Assembly: GCA_964540815.1 (NCBI GenBank)
Contig: CAZIOH010000089.1
Coordinates: forward strand, 1 to 28,387
Source: CAZIOH01 sp964540815
Lineage (GTDB): Bacteria; Myxococcota_A; Polyangia; Fen-1088
DNA: 28,387 nt
Reading direction: 5' to 3'
Of the stretch, positions 6,772-14,201 are shown piece after piece. The notes under the pieces were generated by a model. It did no database searches and had not been told where the DNA came from. It saw nothing but the letters and a program-made list of their open reading frames with translations. A program made the position numbers and the translations under genes. Each line of letters begins with the position of its first letter. Within the stretch, counting starts at the first letter, position 1.

Positions 6772-9327
6772 CGTCTCGGTGTTCATCGGGCTCGGCGGAC
6801 CGGTCGGGCCGAAGGAGGGTGAGGGCGCGTTCGACGGCGCTCCGCCCCGCAGATAGCGCGAGGCCATCTCGAACTCGAAGAACGAAACCATGCGCGTGTC
6901 GATCACCTTTTGCCACAGGCTCTGGGCCTGCTCGGACTTCCCGTCGGCGAGCTGGCGCATGGCCTGGTAGAAGTAGACCTCGGCCCGCTTGCCGTTGGTG
7001 TCGGCCTCCGCGAGCAGCTGCGCGTACGAGATGCGCCCGACCGCGAACGCCGCCAGTTGCCGGTACCACCTCGAGCCCCGCTGGGGCCGAAGCTCCGGGT
7101 GGCGCGCGTCGAGCGAATTCAGGAAGGCGAGCGCGGTCACGTCCGCCTGCTTGAGGATCCGGCGCGTGAGATCGACGATCCACAGCGAGGCGTAGACCTT
7201 CACGTACTCGGACACGCTGCGATCGGGCTTGGCCAGGGCGCGCCGGTAGATCCCGAGCGCGGCCTCGACCTCGCCCTGCTCGACCAGGAAGGCGATGGAA
7301 TCGATGTACGTCTGGTCGCGATCGCCGTCCTGTTCGATGGCCTCGTCGAAGCTCTGAATGCCCTCGGCATGGCGGCCGAGCAGGTAGAGCGTGCGTCCGA
7401 CCTCGAAGCGCGCCTCGGACTCGCGCGAGGTGTTGGCGCGGCGGCGGTACTCCATCGTGAGCTGGCCCCAGCCCGTCGCCGAGCTCCTCCAGGCCTCCTC
7501 CGCCCCCGACCGGTCGCCCTCTCGATCGAGCGCTTCCCCGAGCAGGCGCTCGATCTTGGACTGCCCCTCGACGCCGGTGATGGTGTCGTTGGCGTGCGCG
7601 GAGCCCCGCAGGGCCGCGAGGCCGTCCCGCAGCACCTTGCCGGCCTGCTGGGTGTTGCCACGCTTGAGCAGGAAGTTCCCGAACTCGGCGGTGATCTCGG
7701 GGTTGACGGCCGGGTTGCTGCTCTGCGCGCGCAGGAACAGCGGCTCGGCTTGATCGACCAGCCCGGCGTTCATGTAGCTGCGCGCCAGCTCGAAGTCGAT
7801 CTGCGCGTCGCGGATCCGCAGCTCGCCGGGATCCGCCTTGGGTGCCCGCTGGCTGACCAGGGCGGAGCGCTGCCGGACCCGCGCCACCTCATCGGCGGAG
7901 GGCGGGGTGCCGCGCTCCGGGTCGAGCGAGAGGCGCAGCCGCAGGAAGTACAGCTCCAGGAGATCCTCGGAGATCTGCGCGAGCCTGGCCTCGATCGCCG
8001 GGGTGCGGGGCTGCTGTCCGACGAGGACGGCCTCGGCCTCCTCGAGCTGTCGGATAGCGAGGAAGGGAGAAGACATCAGCTTGGCGAGCTCGGCCGAGAG
8101 CAGCAGGAGCTCGGCGTCCCCCGGGCTGCGGGCGAGGCCGACCTCGAGGACCCGGAAGGCCACCAGCAGGTCCGGGTTATCGGTGGCGGTGCCCTGGAGC
8201 AGCTCGATGCGCGGCAAGAACCGCCGGGCCAGCCGGAGGAAGGCGTCCCGATCGGGGCTCGGGCGGGTGGCCGCCGCCAGCATGGCGCGTAGCTCGGGAT
8301 CGTCGCCCGGGCTGTCGCGCAGGCTCGTGGCGGCCAGAGCGGCCTCGGCGATGCGTCCACAGCGCAGGTAGGGCGCCACCACGTTCGGGACGGTCCGCTG
8401 CATCTCCTGGCCGTGCGCCAGCAGCAGATCGCGCAGCGACTGTCGCGCGTCCTCGTCGGTGGGCAGCGGCTTGAGGATGCTGAAGAACTGCTTCTGCCGG
8501 CTCTTGTACAGGGTGGCCAGGCGGTCGGCCACGAACGGGGCTGGCCAGTCGGAGAGCACGACCTGCAGGAGATCGATGGCGGTGGGCGAGGGCGGCTGGC
8601 CGCGCTCGCTGGTGGTGCGCACGTCGTCCGACCAGGTCAGCAAGCGCTCGAACCGCTGCGGCCACTCGCGGCTCTGTGGCTCGACGGTCATCAGGACCGC
8701 CAGGGCCAGCGCCGACTGCGTCTCGGCCCCGCGGGGGGAGAAGAGCGCCAGCGTGAGGCGCGCCGCCTGCCCGAGGGCCTGCCGCTCCCAGGCCCCGAAG
8801 GCGTTCGCGGAGGCGGGCGGCAGCGCCGCCTCGCTGGCCATGCGCGCGAGCTCGCTCGGGTCGAAGAGCGACACGGCGTCGCGCAAGGAATCGAACACCC
8901 GATCGAACACGTCGGTGCTGCCGAGCTCGGCCGCCTCCCGGCGCAGGCGATCGGCGTTGAGCGGGGCGAGCGGAGCGAGGAGGTAACGCAGCAGGTTGGC
9001 CCGCAGGGGAAGCCGCTGGGGGGCGGAGAGCGGCAGCGCCTGGAACACCAGGCGGGCCTCGACGAACTCGTCCTCGAAGGCGACCCCGGGCACGCGCGTG
9101 GCCGTCTCCTGCCAGCGCTGGACCGGCCCCGACGGCGCGGGCGGGCCCTGGTGCGCGCAGCCCGAGAGACCCGGAGCCACCGCGCCGGCCAGGACACCAG
9201 CGAGGAGGCCAGCCACGACGCCGGCGCGCGACGCCCCACCCGTGCGCGCGCGCGACGTCGCGCGGGTGTGCGACAGCGACAGCGACAGCGAGGGCCGTTC
9301 TTCGTGCCGGGCACGCGATCGAGACAT
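6766..9327 (-). CDS. large TPR-type repeat lipoprotein, function unknown
   Basis: An 853-residue predicted lipoprotein. A long Arg/Ser-rich N-terminus (1-35) leads into a hydrophobic stretch (about 36-55) ending in an ideal lipobox, LSGC, with Cys57 as the lipidated residue. The rest is helical with TPR-like units, clearest in the last third (EARFEVGRTLYLLGRHAEGIQ and EVEAALGIYRRAL), and ends in a Pro/Ser tail. Such proteins usually scaffold envelope complexes; no specific partner is shown by the neighbours. The ATG at 9325-9327 leaves a long n-region, but a -10-like TACACT 7 nt upstream fits this start as a leaderless one. A (CGACAG)3 run at 9271-9288 makes a Ser-Leu repeat, and a perfect 16-bp palindrome lies at 9249-9264 inside the gene. 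Confidence 0.72.
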   Translation of the reverse strand: MSRSRARHEERPSLSLSLSHTRATSRARTGGASRAGVVAGLLAGVLAGAVAPGLSGCAHQGPPAPSGPVQRWQETATRVPGVAFEDEFVEARLVFQALPLSAPQRLPLRANLLRYLLAPLAPLNADRLRREAAELGSTDVFDRVFDSLRDAVSLFDPSELARMASEAALPPASANAFGAWERQALGQAARLTLALFSPRGAETQSALALAVLMTVEPQSREWPQRFERLLTWSDDVRTTSERGQPPSPTAIDLLQVVLSDWPAPFVADRLATLYKSRQKQFFSILKPLPTDEDARQSLRDLLLAHGQEMQRTVPNVVAPYLRCGRIAEAALAATSLRDSPGDDPELRAMLAAATRPSPDRDAFLRLARRFLPRIELLQGTATDNPDLLVAFRVLEVGLARSPGDAELLLLSAELAKLMSSPFLAIRQLEEAEAVLVGQQPRTPAIEARLAQISEDLLELYFLRLRLSLDPERGTPPSADEVARVRQRSALVSQRAPKADPGELRIRDAQIDFELARSYMNAGLVDQAEPLFLRAQSSNPAVNPEITAEFGNFLLKRGNTQQAGKVLRDGLAALRGSAHANDTITGVEGQSKIERLLGEALDREGDRSGAEEAWRSSATGWGQLTMEYRRRANTSRESEARFEVGRTLYLLGRHAEGIQSFDEAIEQDGDRDQTYIDSIAFLVEQGEVEAALGIYRRALAKPDRSVSEYVKVYASLWIVDLTRRILKQADVTALAFLNSLDARHPELRPQRGSRWYRQLAAFAVGRISYAQLLAEADTNGKRAEVYFYQAMRQLADGKSEQAQSLWQKVIDTRMVSFFEFEMASRYLRGGAPSNAPSPSFGPTGPPSPMNTETI

Positions 9328-9334
9328 GCCGGGA

Positions 9335-9384
9335 AGTGTAGAACGTCCGGGGGACTTCGGCTGGGATCTTGTGCGTGATATCCT
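9335..9384. promoter_or_regulatory. divergent -10-like elements
   Basis: The 65-bp gap between the TPR gene and the phosphodiesterase gene has TACACT on the minus strand (9335-9340, 7 nt before its ATG) and TATCCT on the plus strand (9379-9384, 8 nt before its ATG). Neither has a clear -35. The spacings would give transcripts with almost no leader. Confidence 0.35.
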
Positions 9385-9392
9385 TCACGAAA

Positions 9393-10220
9393 ATGTCCGG
9401 GTGGCCGAGACAGCTCGGGCTCGCCGCGGCGGCCCTGCCGGCGGGGTCGAGCGCGAGCGCTGCGGCTGGAGCGCCCGCGCTTCCCCTCGTTCTCGGGCAC
9501 CGCGGCGCGAGCGCCCACGCGCCCGAGAACTCCACGGCGGCGTTCGAGCGGGCGGTCGTCGATGGAGCCGACGGCGTCGAGCTGGACGTGCTCCTGTGTG
9601 GGACGGGGGAGGCGGTGGTGTTCCATGACGACGATCTGGCGCGACTCGGCGGGGGACGGCGAACCCGGATCGCGGCGCTGTCGCTGGCCGAGCTGCGCGG
9701 GGTGCGCCTCGTGTCCGGAGCGACCATTCCCACCCTCGACGAGGCCTTCGAGGCCTGCGGTCCGTCGCTGCTCGTCAACGTCGAGCTCAAGGCCTCGGCG
9801 GTCGCGCGGGCGGAGCTGGCGCGCCTGGTGACGGTGGTGGCGTCGGTGGTGGCGGATCGCCGCATGGGCGAGCGGGTCCTGGTCTCGTCGTTCAATCCGT
9901 GGGCGCTCGACCTGTGGCGCCGCCGCGCGCCGGCGGTGCCCTGCGGGCTGCTCTTCGAGAAGGACGCCCCGATGTGGCTGCGGCGGGCCTGGGCGCTGCC
10001 GTGGTTGCGGCCAGCGAGCGTCCACCCCGAGCACGTGCTCTGCGCCCCGGCTGCGGTTCGCCGCTGGCACGCCTCCGGGTACGCCGTGCACGCCTGGACG
10101 GTCGACGATGCGGCCGAGGCGCGGCGGCTGCGGGATCTCGGGGTCGAGGGCCTCATCACCAACGATCCCGCCGCGACCCGCCGGGCCCTCCAGGCGTTGC
10201 CACCGCCCGGTCACAGATAG
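9393..10220 (+). CDS. glycerophosphodiester phosphodiesterase, probably exported
   Basis: Hydrolyses glycerophosphodiesters to glycerol-3-phosphate and an alcohol, salvaging phospholipid headgroups. From ATG 9393 it has 275 residues. The GDPD signature is intact: HRG at 36-38 (catalytic His36), PEN at 44-46 (Glu45), ELD at 63-65, and catalytic His78 in VVFHDDDL. The ending HAWTVDD...GVEGLITNDP is also typical. Residues 1-27 (Leu/Ala-rich, ending in Ala-Gly-Ala) look like a signal peptide, so the enzyme may act in the periplasm, although no charged n-region beyond Arg6 is seen. An in-frame TTG at 9369 would add eight residues. The 3' end overlaps the convergent DUF4105 gene by 10 bp. Confidence 0.92.
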   Translation: MSGWPRQLGLAAAALPAGSSASAAAGAPALPLVLGHRGASAHAPENSTAAFERAVVDGADGVELDVLLCGTGEAVVFHDDDLARLGGGRRTRIAALSLAELRGVRLVSGATIPTLDEAFEACGPSLLVNVELKASAVARAELARLVTVVASVVADRRMGERVLVSSFNPWALDLWRRRAPAVPCGLLFEKDAPMWLRRAWALPWLRPASVHPEHVLCAPAAVRRWHASGYAVHAWTVDDAAEARRLRDLGVEGLITNDPAATRRALQALPPPGHR

Positions 10221-12334
10221 CCGAAGAGCTCGGCCGCGATCTGGGCATGCGAGCGGACCACGTCGGCACCGAGGCGGAGGTCGAGCCCGCGGGTGAGGGA
10301 GACGGCCTCGCCAACGAAGCCGCTCGGAACCGCCATGACCTGCCCGAGCAGGTAGTACGTGAACCGCGCCGCCAGCTGCATCCTCCAGCGGTCCGACACC
10401 TTGCCCACGAAGCCCAGCTCGGCGCTGCCGCCGACGCGGAAGTCGTGGCCCTCCTTGAAGACCGGGCCGGCACCCGCGTCGCTCCCGAGGAAGGCGAACA
10501 GCAGCGCGCGCCGCGCCGTCCCCAGGCGAAGCGCGAGGCCGCCGCCCGCCCGCACGCCGGCGTACAGGCAGCGCCAGCCGGCGCGATCCGAGCCCGCGCG
10601 CTCGCAGCCGAGCTCGCGGGCGTTGTCGGCGCCCGCCCAGACCTTCCAGGAGGGGCTCCGCGCCCAGCGGTCGAGCGGAACCGCCGAGACGATGTTCACG
10701 GCGTCCAGGCGATCGAGCCCGAGGCGGCGCGGAAGGTTGTCGAAGCGGACGCGCACGCTGCCCATCTCGAGCACGGTGTCCGGCGGATATCCGATGGGAG
10801 GATCGAGCGCATCGTGCAGGGCCCCACGCACCGAGAGCGTCTCGAACGTGCCACCCTGATCGTCGAGCCCGGTGCCGACGCCGAGGCGCAGCGTGGGGTG
10901 CCCGCGCTCGGGCGCCTCGATCGACGGGCGCACCGCCAGCTCCTGGGGTGGGACGCCGAGGCGACCGCGCGCGAGCAGCAGGCGTCGCTCGCGCAGCCTG
11001 AAGTCCGCCGATGGCACTTCGTGGGGACCTTCCCGGAAGCGGGCGTAGTCGTAGGCGGCGTCGATGACCCGGGCCTGGCGCTCCCTCGACCAGGCGCCGG
11101 GCGCCGATGCAAGCGCCGATGCAAGCGCCGACTGGGGCAAGGTGGCCCAGCGCTCGGCCGCCTCGATCTCGGCCGGGCTCAAGGTGGCCTTGCGGGCGAG
11201 CATGGTCGTCAGCAGCGACGGGCGCGGGCGGATGGCGCGCACCAACCCAGCCTGGGCGAGCACCCGGCGGACCGTGTCCGATGGGATCACACGCACGCCC
11301 GAGAAGCCGTCGACCAGGTGCAGGCGGGGGGCCGCCACCTCGAGCAGCGTGAGCAGCTGGTAGGAGCAGTTGCGGGTGAAGAACACGTAGTCGAAGACGG
11401 TGTTGCGGGTCTCCCAGGTGTGCCGGACCAGGCGATCCACCTCGTCGGGTGAGAGCGTGAGCTCGTACTCCCAGAGATCCCGGCGGTCGATGTTCGAGTA
11501 CTCCTGCACCTTGGTGTAGAACGGCAGGACGTAGAACCGCCCGGGAAAGCCGCCGGTGAGCCCGCGGTAGGCGTAGACCAGACCGTTCTGGGTGTCGACC
11601 TCGGCCGCGAAGTTCACCACGTAGTCGAGCAGCGGATTCCCCTCGCCGGTGGCGCGCGACAGGCGCAGGAAGGTGTGCCCGTACATCGACGCCGGACTGT
11701 TGAGGTACGCGGTGGCGAAGACCAGGGTCGCCGCCTCGGCCGCGATGCCTCGTCGCCACTGTTCGAAGAGCGGACAGGGCTGGTCCGGCAAGCGGTGTGG
11801 ATCGATCGCGAGCGCGCCCTTCAGCCAGGCCCAGCGGGCCGGGAAGGCACACTGGGGATGCTGGCGATCGGGCGGCGCCCGCGGGTCGGGCTGCAAGTCC
11901 GGCAGCGAGTCGGGGAGGAGGTCCGGCGCGGACAGCGCGCGCACGGTGGCGTCGAGCTCGGCGGCCGGGTCGCGCCGGCCGCGCTCGCCCGCGAGGAAGA
12001 ACCCGGCGCCACTGGCCTCGCTGCGCACGCCCCCCGCGAGGGTGGTCCGGTAGTGGCCGAGCACCCGCCACTCCCGGCTCTCCGACAGGTGGCGGCTCCG
12101 CGCCGCCTCCACCAGCGCCTCGACGTACGACCGGTCGGGGGCGGAGGTGGAATCGCGGGCGGCTGTGGCGGGACCGGCCGGGGCGCCGGTCTGCGCGCCT
12201 GCGGCGGCCTCCGCCCTGCCGACCCCGACGAGCGCGGTCAGCAGGGGCAGCGACCACCGGAGCGACGCAAACGAAGGAAGCGACGCTCGTGCGCGGCGGG
12301 AGGAATCCAGGCTACGGGGTGGCCTTGGCCGCAA
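10211..12334 (-). CDS. DUF4105 (Lnb N-terminal-like) envelope protein
   Basis: A secreted or envelope protein of unknown function. After an Arg-rich n-region and a hydrophobic signal segment (WSLPLLTALVGVGRAEAAA) comes the DUF4105 domain: SPASMYGHTFLRL with a conserved His (codon 11675-11677) and TRNCSYQLLTLLE with a conserved Cys (codon 11366-11368), then FSGVRVIPSDTVRRV. His-before-Cys is the order in permuted NlpC/P60 enzymes, so a thiol hydrolase or acyltransferase is possible (inference). The C-terminal third, rich in short strands, may be a beta-barrel-like domain. The start is uncertain. The frame is open to an ATG at 12436, but that would overlap the DUF3015 gene by 125 bp. TTG 12332-12334 gives a 23-bp overlap and keeps the signal peptide. 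A 12-bp tandem repeat at 11101-11124 encodes Ala-Leu-Ala-Ser units. Confidence 0.82.
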   Translation of the reverse strand: MRPRPPRSLDSSRRARASLPSFASLRWSLPLLTALVGVGRAEAAAGAQTGAPAGPATAARDSTSAPDRSYVEALVEAARSRHLSESREWRVLGHYRTTLAGGVRSEASGAGFFLAGERGRRDPAAELDATVRALSAPDLLPDSLPDLQPDPRAPPDRQHPQCAFPARWAWLKGALAIDPHRLPDQPCPLFEQWRRGIAAEAATLVFATAYLNSPASMYGHTFLRLSRATGEGNPLLDYVVNFAAEVDTQNGLVYAYRGLTGGFPGRFYVLPFYTKVQEYSNIDRRDLWEYELTLSPDEVDRLVRHTWETRNTVFDYVFFTRNCSYQLLTLLEVAAPRLHLVDGFSGVRVIPSDTVRRVLAQAGLVRAIRPRPSLLTTMLARKATLSPAEIEAAERWATLPQSALASALASAPGAWSRERQARVIDAAYDYARFREGPHEVPSADFRLRERRLLLARGRLGVPPQELAVRPSIEAPERGHPTLRLGVGTGLDDQGGTFETLSVRGALHDALDPPIGYPPDTVLEMGSVRVRFDNLPRRLGLDRLDAVNIVSAVPLDRWARSPSWKVWAGADNARELGCERAGSDRAGWRCLYAGVRAGGGLALRLGTARRALLFAFLGSDAGAGPVFKEGHDFRVGGSAELGFVGKVSDRWRMQLAARFTYYLLGQVMAVPSGFVGEAVSLTRGLDLRLGADVVRSHAQIAAELFGYL

Positions 12335-12902
12335 CCGGATGAGCCAGGGCCACGTCGACGCTGGCGGCCTTTTCGGAGCGGGACTCCGCGCGCGCGATGG
12401 CGCGGGCGTCGGTGCAGGCGCTCGCCAGGCGCGCATTGGCTCGGATCTCGGCCTTCACCCCCGTCACCAGCTGGATGGGGGTCGTGTCGATCGAGGGCAC
12501 GATGCTCTCGTACTTCTCCTGGGACAGCTTGAAGAAGTCGGCCTTGGCGCCTTCCTCGCACCCGAGCAGGGTGGAGAACGACGCGAGAAACTCGCCCCCT
12601 CCGGTCGCCATGTTGCGCTTCAGATCCTGGAAGTTGACCTCGGCGAAGGCCGCCTGCTCCCGCTCTGCCCTGATCACGCCCCCCGACACGCAGTTGGAGG
12701 TGCCCGAGGTGATTCCGAAGGTCTGGGTCCCGAGAAATCCGTTGGTGGTGGCCCCGAGGATCTGCATGAGCGGGGTGTTGTCCTTGCCGAACAGGATCGA
12801 GCCGAGCCCACAGCCGGCCATGCCGTAGGGATCGGCGTGCGCCGCCGCCGAAGCACCAAACCAGATTCCCACCACTGCCAACGACATTCCTAGCTTCTTC
12901 AT
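12312..12902 (-). CDS. DUF3015 family secreted protein
   Basis: A 196-residue protein with a classic signal peptide (MKK, hydrophobic core, cleavage after AHA). The DUF3015 hallmark follows directly: DPYGMAGCGLGSILFG, then GATTNGFLGTQTFGITSGTSNC, with conserved cysteines. The rest is helical and charged. Function is unknown; members are small periplasmic or outer-membrane-associated proteins. The start is well supported: ATG 12900-12902 is preceded by AAGGAG (12910-12915) at 7 nt, one of the best Shine-Dalgarno sites in the window, and a promoter-like sequence lies upstream. The end overlaps the likely DUF4105 start, suggesting the two are co-translated. Longer in-frame starts upstream are unlikely. 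Confidence 0.88.
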   Translation of the reverse strand: MKKLGMSLAVVGIWFGASAAAHADPYGMAGCGLGSILFGKDNTPLMQILGATTNGFLGTQTFGITSGTSNCVSGGVIRAEREQAAFAEVNFQDLKRNMATGGGEFLASFSTLLGCEEGAKADFFKLSQEKYESIVPSIDTTPIQLVTGVKAEIRANARLASACTDARAIARAESRSEKAASVDVALAHPVAAKATP

Positions 12903-12974
12903 CAAGTGTCTCCTTTGAGTGCGCGGCCAGGCGCGCTCCGGAGGGAGCCCGTCGTAGGACGCGCGGGATGCGTC

Positions 12975-13004
12975 ATGGTACGCGCCTGCCGGTCGGGGTT
13001 GCAA
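12975..13004 (-). promoter_or_regulatory. promoter-like sequence for DUF3015-DUF4105
   Basis: On the minus strand TTGCAA (12999-13004) and TACCAT (12975-12980) are 18 bp apart, predicting a leader of about 65 nt with the AAGGAG site. It lies just past the ychF stop, so the pair could be transcribed on its own as well as with ychF. Confidence 0.45.
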
Positions 13005-13023
13005 GGCGCCCGAGGCCGCGGTG

Positions 13024-14118
13024 TCAGACGTTGAACAGGAAGTGCATGATGTCGCCGTCGGCCACCACGTATTCCTTGCCCTCGATGCGCATCTTGCCCG
13101 AGGCCTTGATGGCGGCCTCGCTCCCGTAGCGCTCGAGATCCTCGATCGAATAGACCTGCGCGCGGATGAAGCCCTTCTCGAAGTCGGAGTGGATCACGCC
13201 CGCGGCCTCGGGGGCGGTGGCGCCCTTGCGGATGGTCCAGGCGCGGACCTCCTTCTCGCCGGCCGTGAAGTAGGACTGCAGGCCGAGCAGCCGGTAGCAC
13301 TCGCGGGCCAGCGTGGCCAGCGCCGGCTCCTCGAGCCCGTACGACAGCAGCAGCTCCGCCCGCTCGGCGGGCGCCAGCTCGGCCAGCTCGGCCTCGATCT
13401 TGCCGCACAGGATCACCACGCCGGCCCCCTCGCGGCGGGCGCGGGCCTCGACCTCGGCGCTCCACGCATTCCCGCGCGGCAGATCCGCTTCGCCCACGTT
13501 GCAGCAGTAGAGCACCGGCTTGGCGGTGAGCAGGCCGAAGGTGTCGAGGAGCTTCTTCTCGTCCTCGGAGGTGACGAGGGTCCGCGCCGGCTTGCCGCTG
13601 GCGAGGTGCTGTTGCAGCCGCTCGGCGAGGCCGAGCTCGAGCTGAGCCTCCTTCTTTCCGGTCTTGGCCGCGGTGGTGGCCTTCTTGACCCGCTTCTCGG
13701 CGCTGTCGAGATCCGCCAGGATGAGCTCGAGCTCGATGATGTCGATGTCCCGCGCGGGGTCCACGCTGCCCGCGACGTGCACCACGTTGGGATCGTCGAA
13801 GCAGCGGACCATGAGCAAGATGGCGCTGGTCTCGCGGATGTTGGCCAGGAACTTGTTGCCGAGACCCTCGCCCTGGGCGGCTCCCTTGACCAGCCCGGCG
13901 ATGTCCACGATCTCGACCACGGTGGGGATCACCTTCTGAGGGGGGATGTACTTGGTGATGCGCGCGAGGCGCGGATCGGGAACCGCCACGATGCCGATGT
14001 TCGGATCGATGGTGCAAAAGGGGTAGTTCGCCGCCTCGGCCTTTCCCGCCGTGAGGGCGTTGAATACCGTGCTTTTTCCCACGTTGGGCAGACCAACGAT
14101 ACCGACAGAGAGGGCCAT
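13024..14118 (-). CDS. ychF: YchF/OLA1-type nucleotide-binding translation factor
   Basis: A universally conserved P-loop NTPase of the Obg branch that binds ribosomes and prefers ATP; involved in translation and stress. Its 364 residues match the usual 363. G1 is GLPNVGKS (9-16), G3 is DIAGLVKGA, and the G4 position has the non-canonical CNVGE in place of NKxD, the family trait linked to ATP use. A helical coiled-coil insertion (VKKATTAAKTGKK region) and the C-terminal TGS domain (FTAGEKEVRAW...DFEKGFIRAQV...DGDIMHFLFNV) are complete. The start ATG 14116-14118 gives the expected MxLxVGIVGLPNVGK. It lies 83 bp after the HEAT-repeat gene on the same strand. Confidence 0.98.
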   Translation of the reverse strand: MALSVGIVGLPNVGKSTVFNALTAGKAEAANYPFCTIDPNIGIVAVPDPRLARITKYIPPQKVIPTVVEIVDIAGLVKGAAQGEGLGNKFLANIRETSAILLMVRCFDDPNVVHVAGSVDPARDIDIIELELILADLDSAEKRVKKATTAAKTGKKEAQLELGLAERLQQHLASGKPARTLVTSEDEKKLLDTFGLLTAKPVLYCCNVGEADLPRGNAWSAEVEARARREGAGVVILCGKIEAELAELAPAERAELLLSYGLEEPALATLARECYRLLGLQSYFTAGEKEVRAWTIRKGATAPEAAGVIHSDFEKGFIRAQVYSIEDLERYGSEAAIKASGKMRIEGKEYVVADGDIMHFLFNV

Positions 14119-14164
14119 CCGGGACTCGTACCTGCTTCGTGGCGGGAGCGCAAGTCGAACCACC

Positions 14165-14192
14165 GCCCGCCGCGGGCCCGGGGTGCACCCGG
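14165..14192 (-). terminator. paired hairpins between HEAT gene and ychF
   Basis: Two adjacent 5-bp stems, GCCCG/CGGGC (14165-14177) and CCGGG/CCCGG (14178-14192), lie in the 83-bp gap just after the HEAT-gene stop. There is no T-tract. They could weaken read-through or fold the ychF leader. Confidence 0.3.
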
Positions 14193-14201
14193 TCGATGTC
14201 C

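Noticed and set aside
9249..9264. 16-bp palindrome as an operator
   Set aside because: It is inside the TPR coding region in CG-repeat sequence and is more likely compositional.
8691..12257. A 1188-codon minus-strand open frame across GDPD and DUF4105
   Set aside because: It runs antisense to the clear GDPD gene and out of frame with DUF4105 and the TPR gene, and its composition is low-complexity Arg/Ala/Gly.
12335..12436. DUF4105 start at the upstream ATG 12436
   Set aside because: It would overlap the DUF3015 gene by 125 bp and add an Arg/Pro-rich stretch before the signal peptide; a later TTG is more likely, though not proven.
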